NCBI GenBank assembly: GCA_964019425.1
Contig: OZ025801.1
Location: forward strand, 992,001 to 1,056,000
Origin: Flectonema sp. DT1601
Taxonomy: Eukaryota > Euglenozoa > Diplonemea > Diplonemida > Diplonemidae
Length of the DNA stretch: 64,000 bases
Direction: 5' to 3'
In this document: positions 42,068 through 52,994 of the stretch, piece by piece
Layout: every line of letters begins with the position of its first letter
How positions within the stretch are numbered: position 1 is the first letter of the stretch
Translations under genes and position numbers: made by a program
The notes under the pieces: model-generated
Databases searched by the model: none
What the model saw: only the letters and a program-made list of their open reading frames with translations
What the model was told of the DNA's origin: nothing

Positions 42068-42572
42068 GCACCCTTCTTTTTACCTCTAATGCGAGTTGAG
42101 TGAGCGAAACCTGCTTTCATTGTCATTTCGAATTTCGGAAAAAAAAAAAAAAAAAAAAACGTAGAAAAATTTAAAAAAAAAAAAAAAACTAAAAAAAACG
42201 GGTTCTACGGACTCGAACAAAAAAAAAAAAAAAAAAACCATTGATTGTTACCTAGAGTAGTAGGGGGTACAGTCAACACAGACTGTCAGCCAATACAATA
42301 AATAAGTTCTCATTTCTTCTCCAGGTCATCAGTTCGCTTCAGAGAACAACAGCAGTACGGTATTCTGGTATCCATGGCTGTTATATATGTGTGTGGATCG
42401 GATACTACAACAAGAGGCATAATGTATTGTAGTTCGTAGAGACTGTTTGTAGTAGTGTTGATTTTTAAGTAGTTAATCGAAATATATATTGTACGTTGCG
42501 AAAGATATAAACCTCGCGAAGGTATTATTTGTAACCAGGTTGTTCGTTTACTTCATTACTCTCCGTCCACAG
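42068..42572. other. Spacer between RPL19 copies 3 and 4
   Basis: Three closely spaced A-runs (about 42140-42159, 42171-42188 and 42220-42237). No gene seen. Ends CTCTCCGTCCACAG, the acceptor for copy 4. Confidence 0.55.
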
Positions 42573-42585
42573 ATCATTCGACAAA

Positions 42586-43215
42586 ATGGTTTCGCTTAAG
42601 GTGCAAAAGAGGCTCTCCGCCAAGGTCCTGAAGTGTGGTAAGGGACGTGTTTGGCTTGACCCTAACGAGACGTCCGACATCGTCCAGGCGAACTCCAGAC
42701 GTCAGATCGAGAAGCTCGTAAAGGATGGTTACATCATCCGTCGCCCAAAGAACAGCATCTCCAGATTCAGATGGAGAAAGGTTCTCGTGGCAAAGAGAAA
42801 GGGACGTCACAACGGACAGGGTAAGCGTAAGGGAGCTTCCGAGGCTCGTATGCCGACCAAGGAACTCTGGGTAAGACGTATTCGTGTCCTCAGAAGATTG
42901 TTGAAGAAGTTCCGTGAGGCCAAGAAGATCGACAAGTACGCCTACCACAAGATGTACTTGGAGTGCAAGGGTAACGTCTACAAGAACAAGAGAACCCTTA
43001 TGGAGCACATCCACAAGGAGAAGGGTATCAGAGCCAGAGAGAAGGAGCTCCAGGACCAGCTTGAGGCCAAGAAGATGAAGTCGATCGCCAAGCGTGAGAA
43101 GCTCGCGAAGAAGGAGACCAAGCGTCGTGAGAAGGAGAGAGCCGAGCGTGGATCAACCACCACCAAGAAGGCTGACACCAAGAAGACTGACTCCAAGAAG
43201 AAGTCAAAGAAGTAA
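42586..43215 (+). CDS. RPL19: 60S ribosomal protein L19 (eL19), copy 4 of 4
   Basis: Same 209-residue protein. It shares GTAAAGG with copy 1 and AACGTCTAC with copy 2, so the synonymous variants are mosaic among the copies, which points to gene conversion. A 13-nt leader (ATCATTCGACAAA) follows the AG. Confidence 0.97.
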   Translation: MVSLKVQKRLSAKVLKCGKGRVWLDPNETSDIVQANSRRQIEKLVKDGYIIRRPKNSISRFRWRKVLVAKRKGRHNGQGKRKGASEARMPTKELWVRRIRVLRRLLKKFREAKKIDKYAYHKMYLECKGNVYKNKRTLMEHIHKEKGIRAREKELQDQLEAKKMKSIAKREKLAKKETKRREKERAERGSTTTKKADTKKTDSKKKSKK

Positions 43216-43540
43216 GTTCCTTATGTAGGTAGTGGTGTGTTTTCCTGATTGGGTTGCGAAGAACTACGTTGTTTTTTCTTGTAGCCAATTAAAAAAAAAA
43301 AAGTTGTCAACAAATAAAGAACAAGACCCCTTTCACAAACACCCACCCACACGAGTTGTCTTTTTATCATCTTACTGTGAACCGCAAGACGGTAATTGCT
43401 GTTGATTTAGTTTTGAGAATACTTCACAGGAGAAGAACAATAAATGATATATAAAAGTCTGTCTCGTCTTTTTTAATTACTACTAAAAACCAGTCTAACT
43501 CAACCACTATTTCAGGGAGAGGAATCTTTTCTCACAAAAG
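43216..43540. other. Spacer between RPL19 copy 4 and VPS15
   Basis: No gene seen. ACCACTATTTCAG (to about 43515) is the probable trans-splice acceptor for the next gene. Confidence 0.55.
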
Positions 43541-46500
43541 ATGGGGAATCAACTTACCATGGGGGTGGACATCAACCCTTCCGATATCCTTGAAGGTCTA
43601 AAAACAAAAGCCCCCCTTGGTAACGGGAAAGGTAGATTATTAAAAAGTCTCCACTGCAGCAGTGAAGACGGTGATGTCGTATGTAAAATGTATCTGAAAA
43701 CTGAAGGCGCAGATGATCTAATGCTGGATAACTATGCGAGGGTTCTTAAAAGATGTGAAGATGACTTACGAGATCATGCGCGTTCAAGAAACGGTCGACA
43801 GGGAAATGTTTGTTTTTATACACTCTATAGAAATATACCTTGTACTAAGGCAGAGATGAAAGCGGCATTCGTGGTAAGAACATATTTCAGACATTCTTTG
43901 CAAGACAGATTGATGACTAGACCATTCCTAACTCGTGAGAATAAGATGTGGTTGAGTTATCAATTATTGCGAGCAGTTCAAGAAACACATGCAGCTCATG
44001 TTCCCCACGGAGATTTAAAAGTAAGTAACGTTATGGTAACTTCATTAGGCTGGCTTTATATAACTGACCTAGCACCTTTTAAACCTTCTCATATTACCCC
44101 AGCTGATTTTTCATATTTTTTTGATACTGCTGAGAATCGACATTGTAATCTCGCTCCTGAACGTTTTCTCTCTGATGAAGAAGGACATTTACTGACTGAA
44201 AAACTGACTGAACCTGTGACAGAAAAAATGGATGTGTTTGGTGTTGGTTGTGCCGTAGCTCAACTCTTTCTTGGTGGTGCTGTTCTATTTAAATTGGACC
44301 AGCTGTTGGCTTATAAAAATGGAAATTATGATCCGGAAGCAAGACTTCGAGAAAAGATTGAAGATCCACCAGTTGTCAATCTTGTACTTGCACTCATAGA
44401 AAGAGATATATCAAAACGTCCTACAGCGACAAAGGCGTTGGAGATGTTTACGTCTTCTGTGTTTCCAAAGTTCTTTAAAACTCTACATGAAGATGTGATT
44501 GGTCCTTTAGTTTCTCTCTCTCCTGATAAGCGTGCATCATCTCTCTCACCGAGAATTCCAGAGTTAATTGAGATGTTGAAAGATGATCCTGACTACCTTA
44601 GAATATGTCTTGTCAATATAGCAACTGTATTGTGTGGTACAATGAGACATTGTTTAATTACTCAGAATAAAGTAGCTTGTTTAGAAGCAATGATTGATAT
44701 TGCTCCATACGTTGGTGATGATTGTAATCTTCAAACACTGTTACCATACGCTGTGACCATGTCAAAGGATAAACAATCTCCGTTGGTTAGAGTTACTTCT
44801 GTTAGAATGATTGCGAAGGCTATTGAAAATATTAGTTTGTTTCCTCCGAGTGAAGCTAATTTATTTGATGACTACATCATACCTGCTATCACTCCTCTAG
44901 CTTCTGACAAGTCAATTCTTGTAAAGGCTGTGTTAGCTGAGAAGCTACCAGCAGTTGCTATCCACGCCAGACGATTCTTAGAAACTAGACAACTTCTTCC
45001 TACTGTTGAGAGTGGTCAAGGAGGAAGGGTTGGTCTTCCATACAATGAGGGCTATGATGCAGATTTAACTCGAATTCAGGATCTGTTTCAAGATATAGTT
45101 GCAACTCTAGTGTTAGCACCTGAAGTCTCTCCATGGGTCACTCGCGGATTCCTGTTCGACATCACAAAACTCTGCGTCTTTTTTGGAAGACAACGCACCA
45201 ATAATTTCATCATACCAACTTTAACCATTAGTACTTTATTTCTTAATGCTCCGGATTTTCAAGTTAGAAAAGACTTACACAAGCAACTAGTTGGAATCGC
45301 TCTGTATGTCGGACCGACATTCTTATCTTATATATTACCGTTGATAAAGGAAGGCTTACTTGATGTTGAAGAAATAGTTGCTCATGAAGCCTTATCAAGT
45401 TTATCTAGATTGAGTAGATTAGGTTTGTTTGATAGAAGAGCGTTAGTAGATTTAAGTGAAGTAGTTGTACCGCTATTAATACATCCATCGAAGTGGATTC
45501 GAAGTCGAACAGTTGATTTCTTCGCAACGATGGAAGGAAGTATAAGTGAAGTTGATATAATTTGTTTTATTATGCCTTTGATAAGTCCGTTTTTAAAATT
45601 CGCAGTCCCTTGCCTGTCGGAAGATATATTAGAAACGTCATTAATTCCTCCCATCAGTAGATCTGCTTTTGAAGAAGCTATTAAAAGAGGTTCAGCTGGT
45701 GCTGTTGTTGATGCGTTACAAGGAACGCCTTCTAACAGCAGAGCAGCATCACCACTGTCAAGGAGATCAAGTGACACGAATGAATCAGATCAGTCGCTGC
45801 TACCTCGAAACCAATCATCTGGTACGTTTCTTACTGGTAATGAACATATGAAATTACAACTTGTTCAAAAGTATATTGAAGGTCTTGTAAAGGGAACAAA
45901 CCGCTACAAAGAACGTGAAAGTGACGGACCTGCTCCAACTCCTGTTGAGAGAAGTAAACAACACCTGTTCTCTCATTCGAATACAAATGTTTTACCAGCT
46001 TTAGTTGACTTAGAATTTGGTATCAATGAAGTAGATAAACACACTGCTAAAGGTGAATCAGGAACATTAAATCTTTTTAAAACTGTTCCAACCCAACGAC
46101 AAAGGAAGAGAATGGAATTAAAGGCAGTCGCATTAGAAAGACGAGAACAGCAACTACAACAACAACAACAATATCAAGATCCACAACCAGCAGTTAGAAA
46201 TACGAGAGAATCTCATAATGCGGCACCAGCAAGTGGTTACAATATTATTAAATATTCGAGACCAACGCAAAACTTAATATGTCAAACAGAAGAACATACA
46301 GCAACAGTTACCGACATATCTGTTCACAGTAGCAAACCGTCCTGGTTCTTAACTTCTTCTATGGATGAGACTGTTAGACTTTGGAATATCGAATCTCTTG
46401 ATAAACACGCTGCTTTAGTATCTGAAACCTGCTACAGCGACACCACTTCTCAACATGGACAGCAGTCATCTCCGGTTCTCTCTGTTTCTATGCTCGCTGA

Positions 46501-47524
46501 GACTCAAGGAGTGTGCGGTACAGCTTTGGGATCTTTATCGTTCTTTTGTCTCAATTCAGGAATTATATTAAGCGGGTTGAACTTAGCAGGTATGAAATTG
46601 TTATTTCTTTTTTTTAAGTTCTATTTCAGCTACGAAACAACACAAACAAAAACAGGAGGCGAATCGAGTGCTGTTTCAACAATCCAAAGACTGAATTCTA
46701 ATGACACAGTGATAGCAGGTACTCATAGAGGATTTATTAGTGGTGTTGACACTCGTATGAAAACAGAAGCATTCACAATGAGAGCAAATCAAGAACATGG
46801 TCCCATCTCATCACTCGTAGTCGGTGATGAGAATGGTAGTGAGAGTTGGGTTGTTTCTTCAACACTAAATGGATACATTACTTTATGGGATCTACGGTTT
46901 AGACTCGCTGTGAGAACTTGGAATTTAGGAGAACCCGTTTATAAACTTGCTCTGAATGGTCCAGAACCAGTCATTCTAATCGCAACATCTGAGATTCAAC
47001 GATGGAGTCTTGAACACCTACGACATGTTGCATCTTATAGAACTGCTGGTCATGAGCGGAAACCATCAGTCCTCACTGACTTGAATCCTTTAGAAAGTGT
47101 AGCCTCAACATCATACGTTGAAAAGAGAGGCAACTCAATTAGAACTATCTGTGGACGTCGTGATGCTACTTGGTTTGCGACTGGTGGTACTGATAGAAAA
47201 GTTCGTTACTGGGACACTGGTGATATTACGAAGTCTTTCGTAGTCAGTAGATTAGAACCTGGTCAACCTCCAATGAAATATACTTCCTCTACGGTTAATG
47301 AAATAACTGAAGTTCGTGAGATTCCAGGAGGGGAAACCACACCAGTTAATCAACCTGGTCTCCGACCTGTTCCTTCTCAACATAAAGACGCTGTGACTTC
47401 TATGACGTTACTTCCTCCTATTCAAGGTTCTTGTTCTGTTCCAATTCTTATATCCGCATCTCGTGATGGTTGTGTTAAACTGTGGCAGTCAACTTCAACA
47501 AAAGCACCTGACCGATCACACTAA
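43541..47524 (+). CDS. VPS15: VPS15 / PIK3R4-like regulatory kinase of the class III PI3-kinase complex
   Basis: 1327 residues if unspliced. It starts MGNQLT, the VPS15-type N-myristoylation signal. The kinase domain (about 25-310) has the family hallmarks: VVCKMYLK with the ATP lysine, HGDLKVSNV at 156-164 in place of HRD, and TDLAPFKP at about 175-182 in place of DFG, as in VPS15 pseudokinases. A helical HEAT region (about 320-700), a linker and a WD40 propeller follow (WFLTSSMDETVRLWNIES near 945; later blades with GYITLWDLRF, FATGGTDRKVRYWDTGD and ISASRDGCVKLWQS). VPS15 anchors and regulates VPS34 in endosomal sorting and autophagy. A 66-nt in-frame intron, 46590-46655 (GTATGA...AAACAG), is likely. 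It would delete a hydrophobic LLFLFFKFYF stretch encoded by a pyrimidine tract and give 1305 residues. Confidence 0.93.
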   Translation: MGNQLTMGVDINPSDILEGLKTKAPLGNGKGRLLKSLHCSSEDGDVVCKMYLKTEGADDLMLDNYARVLKRCEDDLRDHARSRNGRQGNVCFYTLYRNIPCTKAEMKAAFVVRTYFRHSLQDRLMTRPFLTRENKMWLSYQLLRAVQETHAAHVPHGDLKVSNVMVTSLGWLYITDLAPFKPSHITPADFSYFFDTAENRHCNLAPERFLSDEEGHLLTEKLTEPVTEKMDVFGVGCAVAQLFLGGAVLFKLDQLLAYKNGNYDPEARLREKIEDPPVVNLVLALIERDISKRPTATKALEMFTSSVFPKFFKTLHEDVIGPLVSLSPDKRASSLSPRIPELIEMLKDDPDYLRICLVNIATVLCGTMRHCLITQNKVACLEAMIDIAPYVGDDCNLQTLLPYAVTMSKDKQSPLVRVTSVRMIAKAIENISLFPPSEANLFDDYIIPAITPLASDKSILVKAVLAEKLPAVAIHARRFLETRQLLPTVESGQGGRVGLPYNEGYDADLTRIQDLFQDIVATLVLAPEVSPWVTRGFLFDITKLCVFFGRQRTNNFIIPTLTISTLFLNAPDFQVRKDLHKQLVGIALYVGPTFLSYILPLIKEGLLDVEEIVAHEALSSLSRLSRLGLFDRRALVDLSEVVVPLLIHPSKWIRSRTVDFFATMEGSISEVDIICFIMPLISPFLKFAVPCLSEDILETSLIPPISRSAFEEAIKRGSAGAVVDALQGTPSNSRAASPLSRRSSDTNESDQSLLPRNQSSGTFLTGNEHMKLQLVQKYIEGLVKGTNRYKERESDGPAPTPVERSKQHLFSHSNTNVLPALVDLEFGINEVDKHTAKGESGTLNLFKTVPTQRQRKRMELKAVALERREQQLQQQQQYQDPQPAVRNTRESHNAAPASGYNIIKYSRPTQNLICQTEEHTATVTDISVHSSKPSWFLTSSMDETVRLWNIESLDKHAALVSETCYSDTTSQHGQQSSPVLSVSMLAETQGVCGTALGSLSFFCLNSGIILSGLNLAGMKLLFLFFKFYFSYETTQTKTGGESSAVSTIQRLNSNDTVIAGTHRGFISGVDTRMKTEAFTMRANQEHGPISSLVVGDENGSESWVVSSTLNGYITLWDLRFRLAVRTWNLGEPVYKLALNGPEPVILIATSEIQRWSLEHLRHVASYRTAGHERKPSVLTDLNPLESVASTSYVEKRGNSIRTICGRRDATWFATGGTDRKVRYWDTGDITKSFVVSRLEPGQPPMKYTSSTVNEITEVREIPGGETTPVNQPGLRPVPSQHKDAVTSMTLLPPIQGSCSVPILISASRDGCVKLWQSTSTKAPDRSH

Positions 47525-47627
47525 TTAGTTGGGTCTTATCGTCTTATTGGTTTTGTCTACGTGTACAATTCATCTTCTCGTTAATACAATAATTGAGAAG
47601 TAATGTTTTTATTTTCTTCTTTGGTTT

Positions 47628-47665
<38 letters not shown>

Positions 47666-48352
47666 AGGGGGGTTACTAGAAGAAGAAACCATTCAGATTG
47701 AAAAAAAGCCGATATTTTATTGTAGTCACTGCCTGCCACTGAGAACTAAATATAATGCTGGTGCTCTGAATGTTTTTTTTTCTTTTATTGCGATTTGTTT
47801 CTTTTTTGCTTACAGTTAGTAGTAACTACTAACGTGAAAAATAAAAAAATAAATTTGTGTAAAAGGCACACCGGAAGCTGCGTGTTGTCTGGGCAAGAGC
47901 AGCTACGCCTTATTTAAGTAAACTTAAGCCGTGATGTCACACGGAAGTAGTGACACTACTATCCTCAGCAACGTGTGGCAATTTTGAAATGGGAATTTTT
48001 TTTTTTTTTTTTTTTTGGTTTCGCTCAGATGAAAAAAGAATTGGCTTTATCTTCATACGGAAAATAGTAACATAACACTGTGATTTTTTTGTTTGTGCAC
48101 GAAAAACTTAAACTGACAGAGCCAATGGAGGTTTATGTGTGCTGCCCAACATTCTTTTTCGTTCTTACAATACTTGTTAAATGCTTTAAAAAAAAAAAAA
48201 AAAAAAAAAAAAACTTAAATAAAAAAAAAACAAAAAAAATAATAAGAAGGCCCCCCTCACGATGTAACTAGTTACTGACCTGACTTTGTTTTGAACGGAA
48301 CATGTTTTTTTGTTTATAAAAAAATTTATTTAATTTTTACTCTCAGGTACAA
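47525..48352. other. Intergenic spacer with a dispersed repeat copy
   Basis: T-run of about 28 at 47631-47657, A-run near 48187-48213. A perfect hairpin GTTAGTAG-TAA-CTACTAAC lies near 47815-47833. The segment 48059-48178 recurs at 63411-63540 (separate entry). TTTTTACTCTCAG (to about 48346) is the acceptor for the next gene. Confidence 0.6.
48059..48178. repeat. Dispersed repeat, copy 1 (related to 63411-63540)
   Basis: Shares GAAAATAGTAACATAAC, GGAGGTTTAYGTGTGCTGCC and CTTACAATACTTGTT with the other copy, in the same order. Spacing differs slightly between them. Poly(A) or poly(T) tracts flank both. It could be a degenerate retroposon or an unidentified RNA gene. Confidence 0.65.
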
Positions 48353-50329
48353 ATGAAAAGCCAACTTATATATGTGGCTGCGTTATTATCAATAGCCTTG
48401 ACATGTCTGGGAGCAGAGACATACACCGGACCGACAGAGGAATTGCCAATCGATTTGAGACCTTTATTCCCAAGTCAATACACTGACTTCAAGATGTGTA
48501 GACTTTGGTTGCCGGAACCAGATGAGGATTATCCTGCCTGGTATCCCAAAGGAATGGAAGTTGTGTATTTCAAGAAACCAGAGGAAATCGTAGCGTATAT
48601 AATAGGAAATCCACAGTTTGTCTGTAAATATGTTCACATCAGATCTGGAAATAAACCACTCCCAGACAACAGCTGGATGCATTTGATGGTTGTTGCACTC
48701 TGGGGAAGAGTAGAACAGGAACTAGTAATCGAGAACCTGGACACCAAACATATGTGTAAAGCCCTCGTCGGTTTAAAAAGAGAACATTTTATAGAGAGAG
48801 AGAGATGTAGATTTGGGACTGCTGACTACGAGTGGTGTAGGTGTTCTCGTGGTTCTCGTAAACCAAAAAATATAATCTGTGTCCCTGAGGATCACAAACT
48901 ACTAACTACTCCGAGTCCTCTACTAAACGCGACGATGACTTGCGTTGCTAAAATGAGTTATCGTCCTGATCATCTTTCTGTTGGGACTGCTAATCCAAAA
49001 ATCACATCTCACCGACCATACCCCACAGATCCATCATCCGTAAAGACTGCAGTACTTGCGTACATAAACTCACCTCGTGTTCTTCAGGGTACGTCAGAAA
49101 CATTCAGGACTTGGATACCGTGGTTTTTAAAACCTCAAGGCTTTCATTTGTTTATGTTCAGAGAGACTTTTCGGATTTCTGAAGAAGACATAGTGAAGAC
49201 TTTCAACCTGAAGAGAACACCTGGCACTGCTGATCAGTACACAGCAACAGTAGCTAAAGTTGAAAGTCCTCCAATATTCGTATCTCATGTGAGTGAGGAA
49301 TTCCCACCAAGTCTAAACACCAGCATCTTGGAACGCGTGCGGCCTCGCTGTGGATGTCCCCCATTGTGCACTGGAGCTACCCGCAAATCACCAGATGGGT
49401 TTATGGTGAATGGATTGCGATATGTACAGGGGACATCTGTTTTTACTCTGGAGCTGTTTCAGGTATGAATCTTTTTTGATTTCTTTTTGCACCGACAAAG
49501 AAACTATGATGTTATGTTATCTATTTCCTGTGCGAACTTCTTCCTTTCTATCAGGCAATAGGATCCATTTGGAATCTTCCAACTGCAATCAACAAAATAT
49601 AAGTTATAATATATGAATGTTTTTTTTTCTTCTTTTTTTGAACGAATCAACAACATAACTAAACAGGACCAACGACTACGAAACTACGACTTCGTTATAA
49701 AGCTTGATTGGGATATTAGATTTTTTAAGACACTCAGTGAAGACATTATGAGTCAGGTAGTCTCACAGGGTGCTTACGGCTTTCACACTGGATTCTCAAA
49801 CAATGGAAATGGATGTAGTAAAGACACTCAGCGAGCACTAGATACCTACGCTAAGTCAAGAAATGAGAGAGCAGCATCTGCAGGTGATTGGCTCTATGAG
49901 AATGAGGCTCTAGCATGGCACTCAGCATTATTTGGAGTGTGGACTGGGATGGTTTACAGTCCAGAATATCAATCATTGATGAACTACTTAAGAAGTAGTG
50001 AATTTGGATATTCTTGGTTCAGATATCGTTGGACGGATCAGTCTATTTGGCCCAAGGTTGTTGGATACTTCCATCCTGATATTGCTAAGTCTCATGTAGA
50101 TCTTCGCCGCCTTCGCTGGAATCCCAACGCTCCTCGACCAAAATCAGTTTTCTACCATAGAAAAAAAAACCGAAGTCACAAAGAGCTTTGCTGTGGACCC
50201 TGTCTAGATGGCGTTGACCAAACCTGTTATAAATCACCTTTTGGTGGACATTCTTCTGCATACGTATGGTGCTCTCGTCCTCCAGGTAATGTTTCAATGC
50301 GAATCGACCTTGAATTATGTGAGAGGTAA
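48353..50329 (+). CDS. Secretory-pathway protein with GT15-like (mannosyltransferase-like) C-terminal domain, one intron
   Basis: Exons 48353-49462 and 49667-50329, 590 residues. The N-terminal signal sequence or anchor is MKSQLIYVAALLSIALTCLGAET. The first exon encodes an unrecognised Cys-containing region; the second contains YDFVIKLDWDIRFFK, a DxD-like metal/nucleotide-sugar motif, then aromatic-rich segments (WTGMVYSPEYQ, YSWFRYRWTDQSIWPKVVGYF). The pattern recalls fungal KRE2/MNT1 alpha-1,2-mannosyltransferases (GT15), but only loosely. The 204-nt phase-0 intron (GTATGA...AAACAG) is inferred because the first frame stops right after the GT. Cys pairs in the tail (LCCGPC) suggest disulfides. 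Acceptor ACTCTCAG lies 7 nt before the ATG. Confidence 0.75.
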
Positions 50330-50757
50330 TCTCACATAACTTATAGTTTGGACGCTTTTTCATACCGCTTTTTTTAATAGAAATATAAAAAAATGTCAAT
50401 CTTTTTTTTTTCTTTTTCATTCTAAATAGTTGTGATGTAATGCAACGTCCCTTATACGCAACTTAATAGATGGAGTAGGAAAAAATAGTATCCGACTTGT
50501 TTTAATTTGTGAGCTCCTGACTAACAACCCAGGTGGCAAACCTAAAGTTACATTTGAGAGATGTTTATTTAAAGTAACATAATAACACTTTATTAATGGT
50601 TTTTTTTTCTCTTTTTTTTTTTTTTTTTTCGTTTTTTTTTTTAAAAAAATAAAAATGGATGGGAGGATTGGCACAGGTCTGATTTTTTTTTAATACATAA
50701 CCCAAAACCCTTTTTATTAAATTCACTCTCTACCACCACACACAGTAACCATCCAAA
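50330..50757. other. Intergenic spacer
   Basis: T-runs near 50402-50411 and 50611-50642. No gene seen. CACCACACACAG (about 50735-50746) precedes the next ATG by 11 nt. Confidence 0.55.
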
Positions 50758-51396
50758 ATGACTATTAAATGTGCTGATTTATCAAAACCAATATCGAGAG
50801 AGGGAATGGAAGTAGTTGTGTTTGTTGGAACCTTCGATCCTGTCCACTTGGGACACATCGAAGCTGCAGAAAGGTGTTTAGAATTAGGAGCTGATGAAGT
50901 AGTGTTCGTCCCAAACCCAAAGACATCGAGAAAATCTGGAGCACGACCTAGACGAGATAGGGTTGCTATGTGTGAGTTGGCCGTTTCTAAAATACCAGAA
51001 ATTAATATATTCTCAGGAGACCCTACTGAATACATGCCATCATCAAGCACCAGTTGGTCGTTAAAAAAATTATTATCTCACGTTAAAAAGATATACCACA
51101 CCACAACTGTTGGTGAGTTGTGTGGATCTGATATATTTAGAACTTATCCCCCAGAGAATTACCCCGGATACTTCTCAGGTCAATCAATATACGTAGCACT
51201 TCGTCCTCCAATGCATACTATTCCTGATAATGTTCCGAATTCACTTATCATTGGAAGGACGTGTAATTATAGTTCTTCTCGGATACGTCAAGCATTAAAG
51301 ACTACCGGTGTTACTGAACAAGATCTCGAGGTTTTGGGTCTTCCGGCATCAGTTTTGAATTACGTCAGAGAAAACGGATTGTACACAGAGTGTTAG
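50758..51396 (+). CDS. NadD-like nucleotidyltransferase (probable nicotinate/nicotinamide mononucleotide adenylyltransferase)
   Basis: 212 residues, the size of bacterial NadD. It has the cytidylyltransferase-superfamily signature GTFDPVHLGHIEAAE at about residues 24-38 (HxGH catalytic motif), a VVFVPNPKTSRK segment after strand 2, and the C-terminal YSSSRIRQAL (ISSTxxR-type) motif at about 175-184. It ends with VLNYVRENGLY, matching the VxxYIxxxxLY end of NadD. The expected reaction is NaMN or NMN + ATP to NaAD or NAD. The central region is diverged, so another cytidylyl- or adenylyltransferase activity is possible. Confidence 0.82.
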   Translation: MTIKCADLSKPISREGMEVVVFVGTFDPVHLGHIEAAERCLELGADEVVFVPNPKTSRKSGARPRRDRVAMCELAVSKIPEINIFSGDPTEYMPSSSTSWSLKKLLSHVKKIYHTTTVGELCGSDIFRTYPPENYPGYFSGQSIYVALRPPMHTIPDNVPNSLIIGRTCNYSSSRIRQALKTTGVTEQDLEVLGLPASVLNYVRENGLYTEC

Positions 51397-52994
51397 ATAT
51401 GAATGTTGTAGAGCGGACCTACCCCTAGCCTCCCAACAACAAAAAAAAAAAAAAAAAAAAACGGAAATCGATATAATAAAAACCGTCCGATTCTGCAACC
51501 TTCTGACTTTACTATTCATGAAGTGTTCTATAATGAAAGGAATTAATTCACTACTCGGTATTTGACTTCCTTCTTAGATTGTTATCCTCAACTAAATAGG
51601 AAGTCGATTTCTTCGACAGTAGTGTGTATTCTTGTATCGTTTGGTGCATTCTTATGTTTTTTTTTTCGTATTTGCTGAATGATAGCAATAAGAATCTACC
51701 TGACCTTTTTTTTTTTTTTTTTTTTTTTGGATGCTTTAAAAATCTACAAAAAAAAAAACATAATTACACAACTTTAATGGAAAATAAATCAGTGAAGATA
51801 TTACAGGAGTGTAATCGGTTTATTTATAGAGAAGGGAGAGATATTCCTTTTTTTTTCGATATTTTTTTCCGTTTTCTTCTTGTTTTTTTTTTTTTTTTTT
51901 TTTTCCTCTCGTTTCTTCGTTTATACGTTATCAGTTCTGTTTATGGTTACGTCGTCCTTCCAGCACGAAAACACGCTTCATAAATGAAGCGATCACATGT
52001 GTTGCTACCTCCAGCTCACAGGTATCAGAAACAGCGTTGGACTGTTTTCTGCTTCTCATACAGATTTGGACAGTCAGCGAACTTTCTCTAAATTTTCTCT
52101 CTCTTTTCGGCCTGTTGTCAGAAAACTCTTTTTTGTTTTAATTGCTGTCGATGACTCAGATACTAATTCTTTGATTCGTATCGAATTGTTGGTCGAGTGA
52201 GAATACCTGCATTGAGACCAAGGTGTGAAAATAACTATAATTATCCCTCTCTCTCCTTGGCGTCTTACTTGCCTGTTTTTTTCTGGTGATTATTTAGACA
52301 GCGAGATCGTTGTATTTCTGTCAACAAAGACGATGAGGTATTAACACGGTTTAGTTTTTTTTTCTTCTTTTTTTCCCATATTTATGTTGTATTTTGACTT
52401 GGCTTTCGTCACCATCGAAAGCATAGCAACTCGGGAGGGGGGGGGGGAAAGGGAAAAAAAATTAATAACAGTTCGTAGATCCCCGTCTGCTTTTCGAAAA
52501 AAAATTATTATGTTGTTTTTTATCATCTTTGTGCATAAGTCTATTGAACCAACCAACTAAACCATTACTGGGGGAAGTGGTTGGGAATTAATTGTTTGGT
52601 ATTTTGACAACTTTTATAATTACGAAAGCCTAATGGGGACATGTAGGATAATGCTCCTTTGATGTTTTCTTCTTCTTCGATTGTTTGATTTTTTTTAGTG
52701 CACTATTTTATAACAGACTCATATTCCCCTCTAGCTAAACCATAACTGAGAAGTGGTTAGTTAGTGTTTGGGAATCTGTTTGGTTTCAGCACTTTCTGTC
52801 TTATTCTATGCTGGGCATATAAAACTGTCATCTGGAGATCAGATACTTATCAAGATGGATAATTTAATCTAATGTTTTATAGCAGGAATACAACAGACGA
52901 TTTGACTTATGAAATTGACCTGATTAACTTTTTTATCCTCTCAGACAATTACAAAAAAAAAAAAAAAAAAAAGAGAAAGGGAGAGGAAGAAGAA
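51397..52994. other. Intergenic spacer, 1.6 kb
   Basis: Multiple T- and A-runs (51440, 51704-51728, 51884-51904, 52952-52970). A local direct repeat of about 45 bp (CTAAACCATWACTG, then GAAGTGGTT, then TGTTTGG) occurs at about 52556-52601 and 52735-52784. No gene seen. TTTTATCCTCTCAG (about 52931-52944) is the probable acceptor for the next gene. Confidence 0.55.

Noticed and set aside
35203-43014. 146-codon antisense frames opposite each RPL19 gene
   Set aside because: They are mirror products of the strongly biased codons of RPL19, with no independent start context or domain.
46590-46629. A 40-nt intron in VPS15 ending at TTTCAG
   Set aside because: It would shift the reading frame; the downstream AAACAG gives an in-frame 66-nt intron.
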